NCBI GenBank assembly: GCA_947461185.1
Contig: CANHJY010000149.1
Coordinates: 1 to 5,307, forward strand
Origin: Flavobacteriales bacterium
GTDB lineage: Bacteria; Bacteroidota; Bacteroidia; Flavobacteriales_D; Crocinitomicaceae
Direction of reading: 5' to 3'
Length of the DNA stretch: 5,307 bases
Within the stretch, counting starts at the first letter, position 1. Every line of letters starts with the position of its first letter. Below, one piece after another: positions 4,859-5,307 of the stretch. Position numbers and translations under genes: made by a program. Below the pieces are notes generated by a model. That model made no database searches. It saw nothing but the letters and a program-made list of their open reading frames with translations, and had not been told where the DNA came from.

Positions 4859-5307
4859 ATGAATAAAATATTCAAACTTATTGTGCTGGTGCTCGTTGCA
4901 TTTCCGGCATTTTCTGGCGATGGTGATATCGTTAAAGCAACAACTTCAGATGTAACAGTCTATGCACAGGGTGCCCAATTGTTCCAAAAAGCAAGTTATT
5001 CCATCTCATCAGGTACATCCGAAATCATTATCGAAGGAATAAGTCCGAGAATTGATCAAAACAGTATTCAAGTGAAAGCCACTGGGAGTGTTGTTATTCT
5101 TGATACAAAATACACCATTTATTACCCTGAGCCAAAAGCTTTAACACTTGAAGGATTACCGCTTAAAATTCGTAACGATATTAAATTTTTGGAAGATTCT
5201 TTAGATAGAATTGCCTATGAAATACTTGATTATCAAAGTGAAATCGATGTTTTGAATGCTACAAAAACCATATTGAATAATAATGGAATGGTTAAAGGTA
5301 TGGGTAA
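4859..5307 (+). CDS. Exported DUF4140/DUF4139 (mucoidy inhibitor MuiA-like) protein, 5' part
   Basis: The frame opens at ATG 4859-4861 and runs without a stop to the right edge, giving 149 residues of a longer protein; the family is usually more than 500 residues. Residues 1-19 look like a Sec signal peptide: K3 and K6, a hydrophobic core I7-V-L-V-L-V-A about 7-15, and likely cleavage after A17-F-S19. Residues 28-90 match the N-terminal DUF4140 domain as I know it. The pattern includes V32-T-V-Y-A-Q-G-A-Q, then an S-S-G-T strand, I57-I-E-G-I-S-P-R-I-D-Q-N-S-I and V78-V-I-L-D. From about 103 to 140 the sequence becomes helical, with the heptad-like character of the coiled coil that normally precedes DUF4139. 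Members of this family are secreted or periplasmic and their molecular function is unknown; 'mucoidy inhibitor' is an inherited label. No Shine-Dalgarno is present, but the leader is A/T rich as is usual in Bacteroidota. It is probably a separate transcription unit from glmM. Confidence 0.85.
   Translation, partial: MNKIFKLIVLVLVAFPAFSGDGDIVKATTSDVTVYAQGAQLFQKASYSISSGTSEIIIEGISPRIDQNSIQVKATGSVVILDTKYTIYYPEPKALTLEGLPLKIRNDIKFLEDSLDRIAYEILDYQSEIDVLNATKTILNNNGMVKGMG

Overview
The window is an ordinary, AT-rich stretch of a Bacteroidota chromosome, most likely from the Flavobacteriales. Four things point there: the divergent pairing of recF plus a DUF721 (DciA-family) gene against a membrane-anchored TPR gene followed by ribH; a RecF with the 'DDIFDKLD' form of Walker B; starts preceded by A/T-rich leaders with mostly weak Shine-Dalgarno sequences; and a sequence matching the Bacteroidota -7 promoter consensus TAnnTTTG just upstream of the TPR gene. 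The family and genus are not resolved.

Layout: (1) 3-629 (+) is the 3' part of an uncharacterised protein with a K-P-V-I-Y-L-Y-P motif; its frame is open at the left edge. (2) 692-994 (-) and 1006-2112 (-) form a two-gene unit, transcribed recF first and then the DUF721 gene. It converges on gene 1 across a 62-base gap. (3) 2113-2246 is the divergent intergenic region. It holds a perfect 11-bp inverted repeat beside the recF start and the TAnnTTTG element for the rightward genes. (4) 2247-4775 (+) is a tight three-gene unit: a TPR membrane protein, ribH (lumazine synthase) and a GlmM-type phosphohexomutase, with gaps of 2 and 16 bases. It probably ends at a weak hairpin plus T9 tract. (5) 4859 to the right edge (+) is the start of an exported protein of the DUF4140/DUF4139 (MuiA-like) type, cut by the window end.

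Functionally this is housekeeping: DNA repair and replication (RecF, DUF721), riboflavin synthesis (RibH), cell-wall precursor synthesis (GlmM) and envelope proteins (TPR, MuiA-like, possibly the YLYP protein). I see no mobile element, CRISPR array, tRNA, rRNA or defence system. I do not think the window holds a new multi-gene system. What merits a second look is mostly regulatory DNA: the recF-proximal palindrome, a 9-bp inverted repeat inside the start of ribH, and a dyad ahead of the last gene. The two proteins without a known molecular function are the other open questions.
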